A stretch of DNA of 59,740 nucleotides from Gammaproteobacteria bacterium (GTDB lineage Bacteria; Pseudomonadota; Gammaproteobacteria; SZUA-229): contig JAJDNP010000018.1 of NCBI GenBank assembly GCA_022340645.1, positions 1 to 59,740 on the forward strand, given 5' to 3'. Position numbers and translations under genes: made by a program. Positions 16,491-24,428 of this stretch are shown piece by piece (within the stretch, counting starts at the first letter, position 1; the number at the start of each line of letters is the position of its first letter). The notes below the pieces were generated by a model. That model was not told the DNA's origin. It saw nothing but the letters and a program-made list of their open reading frames with translations, and made no database searches.

Positions 16491-17063
16491 ATGAATCATG
16501 AAACTCTAATACTTGGAATCGGCAATCCCTTACTTACGGATGAAGGCGCGGGAATCCATGCGCTGCATCTGCTTCAATCAGCCTATCCTGATATAGGGCC
16601 TGATATACCATATTTAACTTTCCTCGACGGCGGCACGCTCAGCTTCACTTTAGCAAGCTGGATAGAAAATTGCGACAACCTGATCATATTTGATGCCGCA
16701 CAATTAAGCCGGCCTGCCGGTACGGTAAACACCTATGTTGGCAGTGATATGGACGAGTTTCTTGGCAGCTGCAAACGCAGCGCGCACGAAGTTGGCCTGC
16801 TGGACTTGATGGATATAGCCCGTCTGACCGAACATCTTCCGGAAAATCGCGCATTAATCGGTATCCAGCCGGAAACGATAGACTGGGGCATGTCTCCAAC
16901 ACCCTGTGTACAGAACGCGTTGGGGCAGGCGGTTAATGAAGCCGTAAATTTAATAAAACAATGGCATAAAATTAATGCAGATCAAGACAATTCTGCGCTC
17001 AATCCGTATGCTGAAGAAATTAGTGAAGCATTACCGGTTTCAGGTATGAAGGGAATATCATGA
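16491..17063 (+). CDS. [NiFe] hydrogenase maturation endopeptidase (HyaD/HupD/HybD family)
   Basis: The 190-aa protease starts with LILGIGNPLLTDEGAG and has the nickel-sensing ligands expected from HybD: Glu18 (DEG), Asp68 (IIFDAAQ) and His99 (SAHEVGL). It cuts the C-terminal tail of the large subunit after nickel insertion. A tail of ~35 residues beyond the usual length is polar. First gene of the plus-strand hydrogenase operon; its stop overlaps the next start (ATGA). Confidence 0.93.
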   Translation: MNHETLILGIGNPLLTDEGAGIHALHLLQSAYPDIGPDIPYLTFLDGGTLSFTLASWIENCDNLIIFDAAQLSRPAGTVNTYVGSDMDEFLGSCKRSAHEVGLLDLMDIARLTEHLPENRALIGIQPETIDWGMSPTPCVQNALGQAVNEAVNLIKQWHKINADQDNSALNPYAEEISEALPVSGMKGIS

Positions 17064-17503
17064 ACACTTCGGCAACAGCACATTTCAATATACACTATGG
17101 TGATGAGTTGACACAAAATGTGTCGCCCCTGTTACACGAAGTGAAACATGCACTGGACAGCCTGATAGAAACCGGCAAAACCAGCATTATAGATTTGCGC
17201 AGCATTCCGCTGGCGCCCGGCGAAGAAGACAAAATTCTGCAAATTCTGGGGCGCGGCGAGGTCCAGGCCCAGCTATATGCCCTGGGTCAAAGTGAAATTT
17301 TCGAAACGCAGTACACGGGCGTATGGATTGTCACCCATTACAATGATGAGAAAGACATCATCAGCCGTTTTATTGAAGTTACAACGATGCCGGAAATTCT
17401 TTGTTCACAGACAGAGGATATGATGGCTGCTTATAGCCGTCTTGCCCTATACCTGGCAGACGAGCAGAAAATCAATGAATCACCGTCGGAGAAATCAGCA
17501 TGA
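17060..17503 (+). CDS. HupH/HyaF-like hydrogenase expression protein (single domain)
   Basis: The 147-aa protein matches the conserved C-terminal region of HupH/HyaF: LGRGEVQAQLYALGQSEI followed by ETQYTGVWIVTHYN. Classical HupH is about twice as long, so this is a one-domain version. Family members help mature the small subunit or act as chaperones; the exact step here is inference. It overlaps both neighbouring genes by 4 bases. Confidence 0.8.
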   Translation: MNTSATAHFNIHYGDELTQNVSPLLHEVKHALDSLIETGKTSIIDLRSIPLAPGEEDKILQILGRGEVQAQLYALGQSEIFETQYTGVWIVTHYNDEKDIISRFIEVTTMPEILCSQTEDMMAAYSRLALYLADEQKINESPSEKSA

Positions 17504-18636
17504 ACAACAACGAAGATAAAACTCTGGAAGAAATGACACGTGATGAAAAAACCCATGATGAGAGAACATTGGGCGAAACCTTACGTAGCCAGGGAATTTC
17601 ACGTCGCAGCTTTCTGAAGTTCTGTGCAGCGACGGCATCGATGATGGCCATGTCACCGGCGATGATACCTAAAATCGCCCGCGCTTTAGAGCAGGCAAGA
17701 AGACCATCTGTCATCTGGTTATCGTTTCAGGAATGCACCGGCTGTACCGAGTCACTGACACGCTCGCACGCTGCAACCATTGAAAACCTGATCTTCAACA
17801 CGATCTCGCTTGATTATCACCATACCTTGCAGGCAGCCTCTGGCACTGCGGCAGAAGCTGCACGTGAAGCGGCGATGAAGGAAAATTTCGGTAAATACCT
17901 GCTGATCGTCGATGGCTCTATTCCGTTGGACAATCCCGGTTACTCAACCATAGCCGGCATCAGTAATGTTGACATGTTGATGGAAACTGCTGCAGGTGCT
18001 GCAGCCATTATTGCCGTCGGCACCTGCGCGTCATATGGTGGTATTCCACACGCCAATCCTAATCCAACCGGCGCCGTATCAGTGACTGATATTATCAAGG
18101 ACAAACCGATCATTAATGTTCCCGGCTGCCCGCCGATTCCCGTTGTCATCACCGGTGTGCTTACCCAGTTCCTGACTTTCGGCAGTTTGCCCGAACTTGA
18201 CGATATCGGTCGCCCAATGGCATTTTATGGCAAGAGCATCCATGACCGCTGCTATCGCCGGCCGTTTTATGACAAGGGCCTGTTTGCAGAAACCTTCGAT
18301 GATGAAGGCGCAAAGAAAGGCTGGTGTTTATACAAACTTGGCTGCAAAGGTCCGACCACATACAACGCCTGCGCCACCACCAAGTGGAATAACGGTACCA
18401 GCTTCCCGATCGAATCCGGCCATCCCTGTCTTGGTTGCTCCGAGCCTGATTTCTGGGATGGCGGCGGTTTTTACAAGTCGATTTCTATGCCGACCGAAAA
18501 CATTACAAAGACAGTTATTTATACGGCAGCCGGCGCTGCGGCGGCCGGTGTCGCTATAGGTGCAATTAACAGGAGCAGAAAAAACAAGGCTGTTGCCTCG
18601 CATAGTAAAACCGGCATCGATGATCTCAGCAAATAG
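17500..18636 (+). CDS. hynS: [NiFe] hydrogenase small subunit (group 1e, HynS type)
   Basis: The 378-aa exported protein has a long Tat signal (SRRSFLKF, Arg35-Arg36, hydrophobic core to ~residue 60). The proximal cluster motif is ECTGCTES (Cys79, Cys82), without the extra Cys found in oxygen-tolerant enzymes, so oxygen sensitivity is expected. It also has GTCASYGG, NVPGCPP, and the distal/medial cluster ligands HDRCYRR, GWCLYKLGCKGP and HPCLGCSEPDFWD. A C-terminal Gly/Ala-rich helix (~residues 347-366) can anchor it in the membrane. It follows the HupH-like gene with a 4-base overlap. Confidence 0.94.
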   Translation: MNNNEDKTLEEMTRDEKTHDERTLGETLRSQGISRRSFLKFCAATASMMAMSPAMIPKIARALEQARRPSVIWLSFQECTGCTESLTRSHAATIENLIFNTISLDYHHTLQAASGTAAEAAREAAMKENFGKYLLIVDGSIPLDNPGYSTIAGISNVDMLMETAAGAAAIIAVGTCASYGGIPHANPNPTGAVSVTDIIKDKPIINVPGCPPIPVVITGVLTQFLTFGSLPELDDIGRPMAFYGKSIHDRCYRRPFYDKGLFAETFDDEGAKKGWCLYKLGCKGPTTYNACATTKWNNGTSFPIESGHPCLGCSEPDFWDGGGFYKSISMPTENITKTVIYTAAGAAAAGVAIGAINRSRKNKAVASHSKTGIDDLSK

Positions 18637-18703
18637 AAACCCAGTTATAGAGAAACAATAATAGAGAGCCCAATTAAGAGAAAATGAAAATGAGGAAAAT
18701 ATA

Positions 18704-19363
18704 ATGAGTGAAATTGAATTTCTGAGCTGGGTACGCGGCCCCGGGTTTCAGATTGCAACTATTATCTTCATTGCCGGTGTTTTCATTAGAATTGCCGAAA
18801 TTCTATTATTAGGGCGCAAAGCAAATTTGGCTGAAGCGAAAGGCTCGGAAATGAGCAGCGGCCTGCGTACCGTGCTGACAAGATCCGTGCCCGATAAAGC
18901 GACCTTTCAGCGCTCGGCATATACCTTTACTGCCGGTTACATTTTTCATCTCGGCCTGTTTGTTACCATTTTTTTCTATGCGCCGCATATATTGATGTTT
19001 AAAGACGTCATTGGTATTAGCTGGCCATCCCTGCCGAGCCCCGTGGTTGACGCATTCACCGTAGTCAGCATCATCGCCCTGCTCGTTATCCTTGCGCATC
19101 GCATGAGCAACACGGTGCTGAGATTTCTGACCACAGGCGAAGATTACCTGGTCTGGCTCGTTACTTTCCTGCCATTTATTACCGGTTATATCGCATTTCA
19201 CCGTATGTGGCTTACTTCGCCGACGTTGATCGCTATGCATATCCTCAGCGTGGAACTGCTTATCATTGTATTACCTTTTACCAAGCTGATGCATAGCTTT
19301 ACTTTTGTGCTGTCACGCTGGTACGGCGGGGCTATTTCAGGATACCGGGGGGTTAAATCATGA
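18704..19363 (+). CDS. isp1: Hydrogenase membrane cytochrome b-like subunit Isp1
   Basis: The 219-aa membrane protein with about five helices resembles the NarI/DsrM family of di-heme cytochrome b subunits. His residues in helices (FHLGLF, ILAHRMSNT, AFHRMW, MHILSVELL) could bind heme b. In Thiocapsa and Allochromatium Isp1 lies beside the Isp2 protein and carries electrons from the periplasmic hydrogenase into the membrane. It sits between hynS and isp2; its stop overlaps the isp2 start. Confidence 0.88.
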   Translation: MSEIEFLSWVRGPGFQIATIIFIAGVFIRIAEILLLGRKANLAEAKGSEMSSGLRTVLTRSVPDKATFQRSAYTFTAGYIFHLGLFVTIFFYAPHILMFKDVIGISWPSLPSPVVDAFTVVSIIALLVILAHRMSNTVLRFLTTGEDYLVWLVTFLPFITGYIAFHRMWLTSPTLIAMHILSVELLIIVLPFTKLMHSFTFVLSRWYGGAISGYRGVKS

Positions 19364-20616
19364 GTGCTTCTCTTGAAAAAGGCATTAATGCGCTAAAAGA
19401 ACAGGTCGATTCATCTGTCGCGGCATTTTTCAGCAGTTGCGTGCATTGCGGCGTCTGCGCCGAAGCCTGCCTGTTTTATACAGAAACCGGGGCGCCGGAA
19501 ACAACCCCGATTAATAAAACGGAGCCATTACGCCGCATCTGGAAATCGGAATACACCCTGTTTGGCCGTATCGGAAAGATGCTAGGCCTCACTAAAAAAG
19601 TTGACGATCAGTTCCTCACCGAATGGGAAACGCTGGTTTATGACAACTGCACGCTGTGCGGGCGCTGCTCCATGGTATGCCCGGTCGGTAATGATATTGC
19701 ATTAATGATCCGCAAGACCCGTGAGGGCATGGCGGCGGCTGGCCATGCGCCTGAAGGCCTGATCGGCGCCAGCAAACGCGCAGTCACCATTGGCAGCCCC
19801 ATGGGCGTAAAACTGCCGGCTTTAGAGGCACAGATCAGGCACGTCGAAAAAGACACCGGGCTATCAGTTCCCGTCGATGTTGTCGGTGCGGAATACATGG
19901 TGCTGCTGTCGTCAATGGAAATCATGAACTTCCCTGAATTCATCGGCGCCGTGGCAAAAATATTCAAAAAGGCCGATGTCAGCTGGACAATTTCCAGTGA
20001 AGCGTTTGAAGCAACCAACAGCGGCATCCAGATCGGCGTTTCAGATATTGCCGCCGAACTGGTACAGCGGATCGTCGATGCAGCTGAAAAACTGCAGGTG
20101 AAAACGGTTATCAGTCCTGAATGCGGCCATGCCTACATGGCGATTCGCTGGGAAGGCCCGAACCTCGTAGGCAAGCCGTTTAACTTCAAGGTCAGGCACA
20201 TTACCGAAGTGCTTGATGAATTCCGCCAGAATGGCCGCCTGAAAATTACCGGCAAGGAATCGCAACGCCTCACCTATCACGACCCATGCCAGATCTCACG
20301 TCGTGGCGGCGTGATTGAGCAGCCTCGCAATCTCATCAATATGTTCTCGGATAACTTTGTTGAAATGCCCGATACCGGAAAAATGAACTGGTGCTGCGGA
20401 GCGGGCGGCGGTGTCAGCACCAATGAGCGTGCGGATGAAGTTCGCCTTAAAGTATTCCAGCGCAAGAAAGACCAGCTTGATGAAATAAAACCCGATGCCA
20501 TTGTCAGCGCCTGTTCAAACTGTCGCATATACCTGGAAGAAGGGCTTGAAGAATATAACGTGGACATCCCGTTAATGAGCCTGACTGAAACGCTTGCAGA
20601 ACATCTGGCAGACTAA
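19360..20616 (+). CDS. isp2: Hydrogenase-associated iron-sulfur protein Isp2 (HdrD/DsrK-like)
   Basis: The 418-aa soluble protein has two [4Fe-4S] ferredoxin motifs (Cys27/30/33/37 and Cys97/100/103/107) and two CCG-type regions (ISPECGHAYM with DPCQISRRGG; NWCCGAGGG with SACSNC) as in HdrD/DsrK, which can hold a noncubane [4Fe-4S] cluster for disulfide chemistry. It is expected on the cytoplasmic side, bound to Isp1, passing electrons to quinone or a thiol/disulfide carrier. Order hynS-isp1-isp2 is the hallmark of group 1e hydrogenases. Confidence 0.92.
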   Translation: MSASLEKGINALKEQVDSSVAAFFSSCVHCGVCAEACLFYTETGAPETTPINKTEPLRRIWKSEYTLFGRIGKMLGLTKKVDDQFLTEWETLVYDNCTLCGRCSMVCPVGNDIALMIRKTREGMAAAGHAPEGLIGASKRAVTIGSPMGVKLPALEAQIRHVEKDTGLSVPVDVVGAEYMVLLSSMEIMNFPEFIGAVAKIFKKADVSWTISSEAFEATNSGIQIGVSDIAAELVQRIVDAAEKLQVKTVISPECGHAYMAIRWEGPNLVGKPFNFKVRHITEVLDEFRQNGRLKITGKESQRLTYHDPCQISRRGGVIEQPRNLINMFSDNFVEMPDTGKMNWCCGAGGGVSTNERADEVRLKVFQRKKDQLDEIKPDAIVSACSNCRIYLEEGLEEYNVDIPLMSLTETLAEHLAD

Positions 20617-20630
20617 TCACGGTGAAAAAA

Positions 20631-21092
20631 ATGAGTCAAATAACTAATGACATAGAATTTAAAAAAGCGCTGCAGAACCTTGATGCTGTCCAGCAGAGAG
20701 TTGTAGCAGCCATGTTTGTCGAACATGTACTTTCATTAAGTGACGATAAACGGCTAAACCAGGCTATTGCTGTCGCCGCCGACAGCAATGCTTCTGCGGG
20801 TGATATAGCAAACGCCCTGAAATTAGCCAAAGCGGCAACCAATGACAGCCATGTACGCTGTGGCGCGGAATGTAACTGGGCCGAGCAGGCGGGTTATTTT
20901 GTGGCACGCGCCACAATCGCTGCGCTTACACCGCTTCAACAGTCGATTTCAGCCAGCCCGGCCTGGCAGGCAGCGATGAGCAGCAGAATGGCACAAACCA
21001 GCATGCTCATCGACAATGAATCAACCCAGCAGGGAACCCATACAGAAAGTGAATGGCAGTATGAGACGCTGTCAAACTATTTGAAATCATGA
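20631..21092 (+). CDS. Unrecognised 153-aa protein inserted between isp2 and hynL
   Basis: This soluble, mostly helical protein has no signal peptide or membrane segment. It begins QITNDIEFKKALQNLDAVQQR and has two lone Cys (VRCGAECNWAEQAGYFVARA, split around residue 80-90), Ala-rich helices and a polar tail. I prefer ATG at 20631 over GTG at 20622. It lies 14 bases after isp2 and 66 before the large subunit. The known hynS-isp1-isp2-hynL operons have no gene in this place as I recall them, so it may be a new assembly factor or a subunit. No family recognised. Confidence 0.75.
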   Translation: MSQITNDIEFKKALQNLDAVQQRVVAAMFVEHVLSLSDDKRLNQAIAVAADSNASAGDIANALKLAKAATNDSHVRCGAECNWAEQAGYFVARATIAALTPLQQSISASPAWQAAMSSRMAQTSMLIDNESTQQGTHTESEWQYETLSNYLKS

Positions 21093-21158
21093 GTGCAAAT
21101 CATAAACGGCAATCATAAGCGATCATATTAAGCAGAACACATATAGAGAGATATTAAA

Positions 21159-22895
21159 ATGAGCGAATCCGGTGTAAATGAAAGAGTCGTAGTTGATCCG
21201 ATTACCCGAATCGAAGGTCATCTGCGAATTGAAGCCCAGATGAATGGCAACAAAATTGAAAGCGCCTATTCTTCCGGGACCATGGTGCGCGGCATAGAAA
21301 TCATTCTTAAAGGCCGCGATCCGCGAGATGCCTGGGCGTTTGCACAACGTATCTGCGGTGTCTGCACCCTGGTGCATGGCCTCGCCTCAATACGTGCGGT
21401 TGAAAATGCGCTTGACTACAAAATACCAAAGAATGCCGACCTGATCCGCAACCTGATGAACGGCGCACAGTACATTCACGACCATGTTATGCACTTCTAC
21501 CATCTGCATGCGCTGGACTGGGTTGACGTGGTGTCTGCGCTGAGTGCCGATCCCAAGGCTACTTCGGATCTCGCCCAGTCAATAAGCGACTATCCAAAAT
21601 CATCGCCCGGTTACTTCGCGGACATGAAGGCAAAACTGAAGGGCTTTGTTGATTCTGGCCAGCTGGGTATTTTTGCCAAGGCCTACTGGGGGCACCCTGC
21701 CTACAAGCTGCCGCCGGAAGCCAACCTGATGGCGGTTTCGCATTACCTGGAAGCACTTGCATGGCAGCGTGATGTGGCGCGTTTGCACACCATTTTCGGC
21801 GGCAAAAACCCGCATCCTAATTTCGTGGTCGGCGGCGTACCCTGCGCCATTGACCTGAATTCGGATTCAGCGCTCAATTCAAAAAAACTGTCACAGGTAC
21901 AGGACATCATCAACCAGATGAAGACTTTCGTCGACCAGGTTTATGTGCCTGATACCCTGGCAATCGCCAGTTTCTACAAGGACTGGGGCAGCCGCGGCGA
22001 GGGCCTCGGCAACTTCCTGACCTATGGCGACTTCCCGTCTAACGGGATGGATGACGTCGCCGGTTACATGATTCCGCCCGGGGCGATTTTGAACCGGGAT
22101 CTCAGCACCATTCATGATGTTGATATGAATGCCGCCGAAGAAATCCAGGAATACGTGGCACACTCATGGTACGACTATGAAAATGGTAAAAGCGCGGGCC
22201 TGCATCCATACAAGGGTGAGACCAGGCTGAATTACACCGGTCCTAAACCGCCCTATCAGCATCTCGATGTAGACCAGTCCTATTCATGGCTCAAGTCTCC
22301 CCGCTGGAAAGGCAATGCCATGGAGGTCGGACCACTGTCACGAGTGTTGATGTTATATGCTAGCGGCCATGACCAGACCAAAGAACTGGTCGGCATGACG
22401 CTGAACAAACTGGACATTCCAGTAACAGCATTATTCTCCACACTGGGACGCACCGCGGCTCGCACCCTGGAAACCAAGATTTTTGCCGACGCCATGCAGG
22501 GCTGGTATGATGACCTGATCGCCAATATCAAGGCTGGTGACAGCAGAACCTTTAACGAAGTATTATGGGAACCAGCATCATGGCCGAAACAGGCACAGGG
22601 CGTTGGTTTTATGGAAGCTCCCCGTGGTTCACTGGCACACTGGATTGTGATTGAAAATGAGACTATAAAGAACTATCAGGCCGTGGTGCCCAGCACCTGG
22701 AATGCCGGCCCGCGTGATGACAAGGGTCAGCCTGGCGCTTATGAAGCTGCACTTGCGGATAATCACGAGTTGCATGATCCGCAGCAGCCGGTGGAAATTC
22801 TGCGGACAATTCATAGCTTCGATCCATGTATTGCCTGCGCGGTGCATTTAACTGACCCTGATGGAAACGAACTTATTAAGGTAAAGGTAAGATAA
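21159..22895 (+). CDS. hynL: [NiFe] hydrogenase large subunit (group 1e, HynL type)
   Basis: The 578-aa catalytic subunit has the N-terminal RICGVCTLVH motif (Cys66, Cys69) and the C-terminal DPCIACAVH motif (Cys557, Cys560, His563), giving the four Cys ligands of the NiFe site. The 15-residue tail after His563 is the peptide removed by the operon-encoded protease. It carries no Tat signal and would be exported with HynS. AGAGATATT just before the ATG acts as the ribosome site. It shares bases with the start of the next small gene. Confidence 0.97.
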   Translation: MSESGVNERVVVDPITRIEGHLRIEAQMNGNKIESAYSSGTMVRGIEIILKGRDPRDAWAFAQRICGVCTLVHGLASIRAVENALDYKIPKNADLIRNLMNGAQYIHDHVMHFYHLHALDWVDVVSALSADPKATSDLAQSISDYPKSSPGYFADMKAKLKGFVDSGQLGIFAKAYWGHPAYKLPPEANLMAVSHYLEALAWQRDVARLHTIFGGKNPHPNFVVGGVPCAIDLNSDSALNSKKLSQVQDIINQMKTFVDQVYVPDTLAIASFYKDWGSRGEGLGNFLTYGDFPSNGMDDVAGYMIPPGAILNRDLSTIHDVDMNAAEEIQEYVAHSWYDYENGKSAGLHPYKGETRLNYTGPKPPYQHLDVDQSYSWLKSPRWKGNAMEVGPLSRVLMLYASGHDQTKELVGMTLNKLDIPVTALFSTLGRTAARTLETKIFADAMQGWYDDLIANIKAGDSRTFNEVLWEPASWPKQAQGVGFMEAPRGSLAHWIVIENETIKNYQAVVPSTWNAGPRDDKGQPGAYEAALADNHELHDPQQPVEILRTIHSFDPCIACAVHLTDPDGNELIKVKVR

Positions 22896-23080
22896 TGAAA
22901 ATTTTCTCAATCTATAACTTGTTAGCGCTGCTGCTGGTTTCAGTTTCAACTTCCGTAATGGCGCATCCTGGCCATATGGCCAATGAGAATCTTCATGGTT
23001 TTCTCCATGCTGAACACATTATTATGTTTGCGGTGGTTGGTTTAACGGTTTACCTGATAAAACTGTTCGGTAATAAATAG
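22895..23080 (+). CDS. Small exported His-rich membrane protein (HPGH motif)
   Basis: The 61-aa protein has a signal peptide (LLALLLVSVSTSVMA), a short periplasmic His-rich part (HPGHMANENLHGFLHAEH, 5 His in 18 residues) and one C-terminal helix (IIMFAVVGLTVYLIKLFG). The HPGH start after the cleavage site resembles the N-terminus of HupE/UreJ nickel transporters, but the rest of HupE is missing. Its ATG overlaps the hynL stop (TAATG), so it is translated with the large subunit. A role in periplasmic metal handling is inference. Confidence 0.75.
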   Translation: MKIFSIYNLLALLLVSVSTSVMAHPGHMANENLHGFLHAEHIIMFAVVGLTVYLIKLFGNK

Positions 23081-23101
23081 CAGCGCCAGTAACATCATAT
23101 G

Positions 23102-23126
23102 CAGGATCCGGGTGACCTGGATCCTG
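23102..23126 (+). terminator. Putative terminator of the hydrogenase operon
   Basis: CAGGATCC and GGATCCTG form a perfect 8-bp stem around GGGTGACCT, followed by TTCTATTTCT. It lies 21 bases after the last gene of the operon. The U-tract is interrupted, so efficiency is uncertain. Confidence 0.6.
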
Positions 23127-23232
23127 TTCTATTTCTCATCAAGCCGATGATATTTTCAGGAATTTCTTCCTGTACCGGCACGGATGCCCAGCCACCTGCT
23201 GTCTATGATATAAGTATGCAAGCCATAATATA

Positions 23233-24093
23233 ATGGATATCAATGAATATATTTTAAGCAACGAGGCCACCATTCGGCTGAGCTTTTTCCTCGGTGTGTT
23301 CGCAGTGATGGCTGCCTGGGAACTGATTGCACCACGGCGCGCGCTCACTGTTTCCAAAGTTGTGCGCTGGACAAATAACCTGGGGCTGGTTTTTCTAAAT
23401 ACACTGATCCTGCGGCTGCTGTTCCCTGCTGCTGCCGTTGGCGCCGCTGCTTTTGCCAGTCATCACGGCTGGGGATTATTAAATTATTACGATGTGCCTT
23501 TACTGGTTGCAGTAATCGTTTCGGTAGTGGCGCTGGACTTTGTTATCTACCTGCAACACGTCATGGTGCATGCCATTCCTGCGCTCTGGCGATTGCACCG
23601 GGTACATCATGCGGACCCGGATTTTGACGTCACCACCGGGGCCCGTTTTCATCCCGTCGAAATTGTTCTCTCCATGTTAATCAAGTTTGCCGCCATCACT
23701 GTACTCGGACCGCCGCTGGTTGCTGTGGTGGTGTTTGAAGTGCTGCTAAATGCAACCGCCATGTTCAACCACAGCAACATACAATTGAACCTTGCTGTTG
23801 ATAAATGGCTGCGCCTGCTTGTGGTGACACCCGATATGCACCGTGTGCACCATTCGGTCGAGGACGATGAAGCCAATAGCAATTTCGGTTTTAACCTGCC
23901 CTGGTGGGACCGGTTATTTGGCACCTATCGCGACCAGCCGCGCGGCGGTCATGAAACTATGCGCATCGGCATCCACAGCTACAATGCACCCAAACAGGTA
24001 TCGTGGTTAAGCGGTATGCTGCTGCTGCCTTTTATCGGCAAAATAAACAGCTACGCCATTAACCGGCGTCAGTGGAATAACAACAACTATTAA
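23233..24093 (+). CDS. Fatty acid hydroxylase / sterol desaturase family membrane protein
   Basis: The 286-aa protein has ~4 N-terminal helices and the eight-histidine di-iron signature: HVMVH (about residue 100), HRVHH (~113-117) and HRVHH (~201-205), with HSNIQLN nearby. Members insert hydroxyl groups or double bonds into lipids with oxygen. It is monocistronic, starting 150 bases after the hydrogenase operon and ending in a hairpin. The substrate is unknown; there is no functional tie to the hydrogenase visible. Confidence 0.85.
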   Translation: MDINEYILSNEATIRLSFFLGVFAVMAAWELIAPRRALTVSKVVRWTNNLGLVFLNTLILRLLFPAAAVGAAAFASHHGWGLLNYYDVPLLVAVIVSVVALDFVIYLQHVMVHAIPALWRLHRVHHADPDFDVTTGARFHPVEIVLSMLIKFAAITVLGPPLVAVVVFEVLLNATAMFNHSNIQLNLAVDKWLRLLVVTPDMHRVHHSVEDDEANSNFGFNLPWWDRLFGTYRDQPRGGHETMRIGIHSYNAPKQVSWLSGMLLLPFIGKINSYAINRRQWNNNNY

Positions 24094-24122
24094 CCCGGCG
24101 ATAATGTATGTCGCCGGGTTAA
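24090..24122 (+). terminator. 12-bp stem hairpin at the hydroxylase stop codon (repeat copy 1)
   Basis: TTAACCCGGCGA (24090-24101) and TCGCCGGGTTAA (24111-24122) form a perfect stem; the gene's TAA is part of it. A near-identical hairpin occurs at 48796-48828 after another gene. No U-tract follows, so it may block exonucleases rather than terminate strongly. The next 300 bases (to 24428) contain two more GC-rich hairpins (near 24133-24148 and 24181-24198) and no gene. Confidence 0.65.
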
Positions 24123-24428
24123 TAACAACCCTTTCCCCGCGAGGCGCGGGTTCTACCGGAACGTGATGCAAAATACTAGGACCGGCCCCCGGCCGGGAAT
24201 AGTAGTAAATACCAATCTTGCGGATACCCGTGTTAACACTGGCCGTTGCGCCCTTGCCACCTAAAGTAGTAAATCATTATTTTCTAATAAGTTATTGTCT
24301 CAGCCACAATAGGAAATTTCCCTATATCCCCTGTTGCCGTGTGTCTTTAGTCTTTCTCTTCATCATTAGCGACATTGATGATGCTGGCATATCGCCGGCC
24401 CAAATAAATCAAATAATGTGAGGATAAA

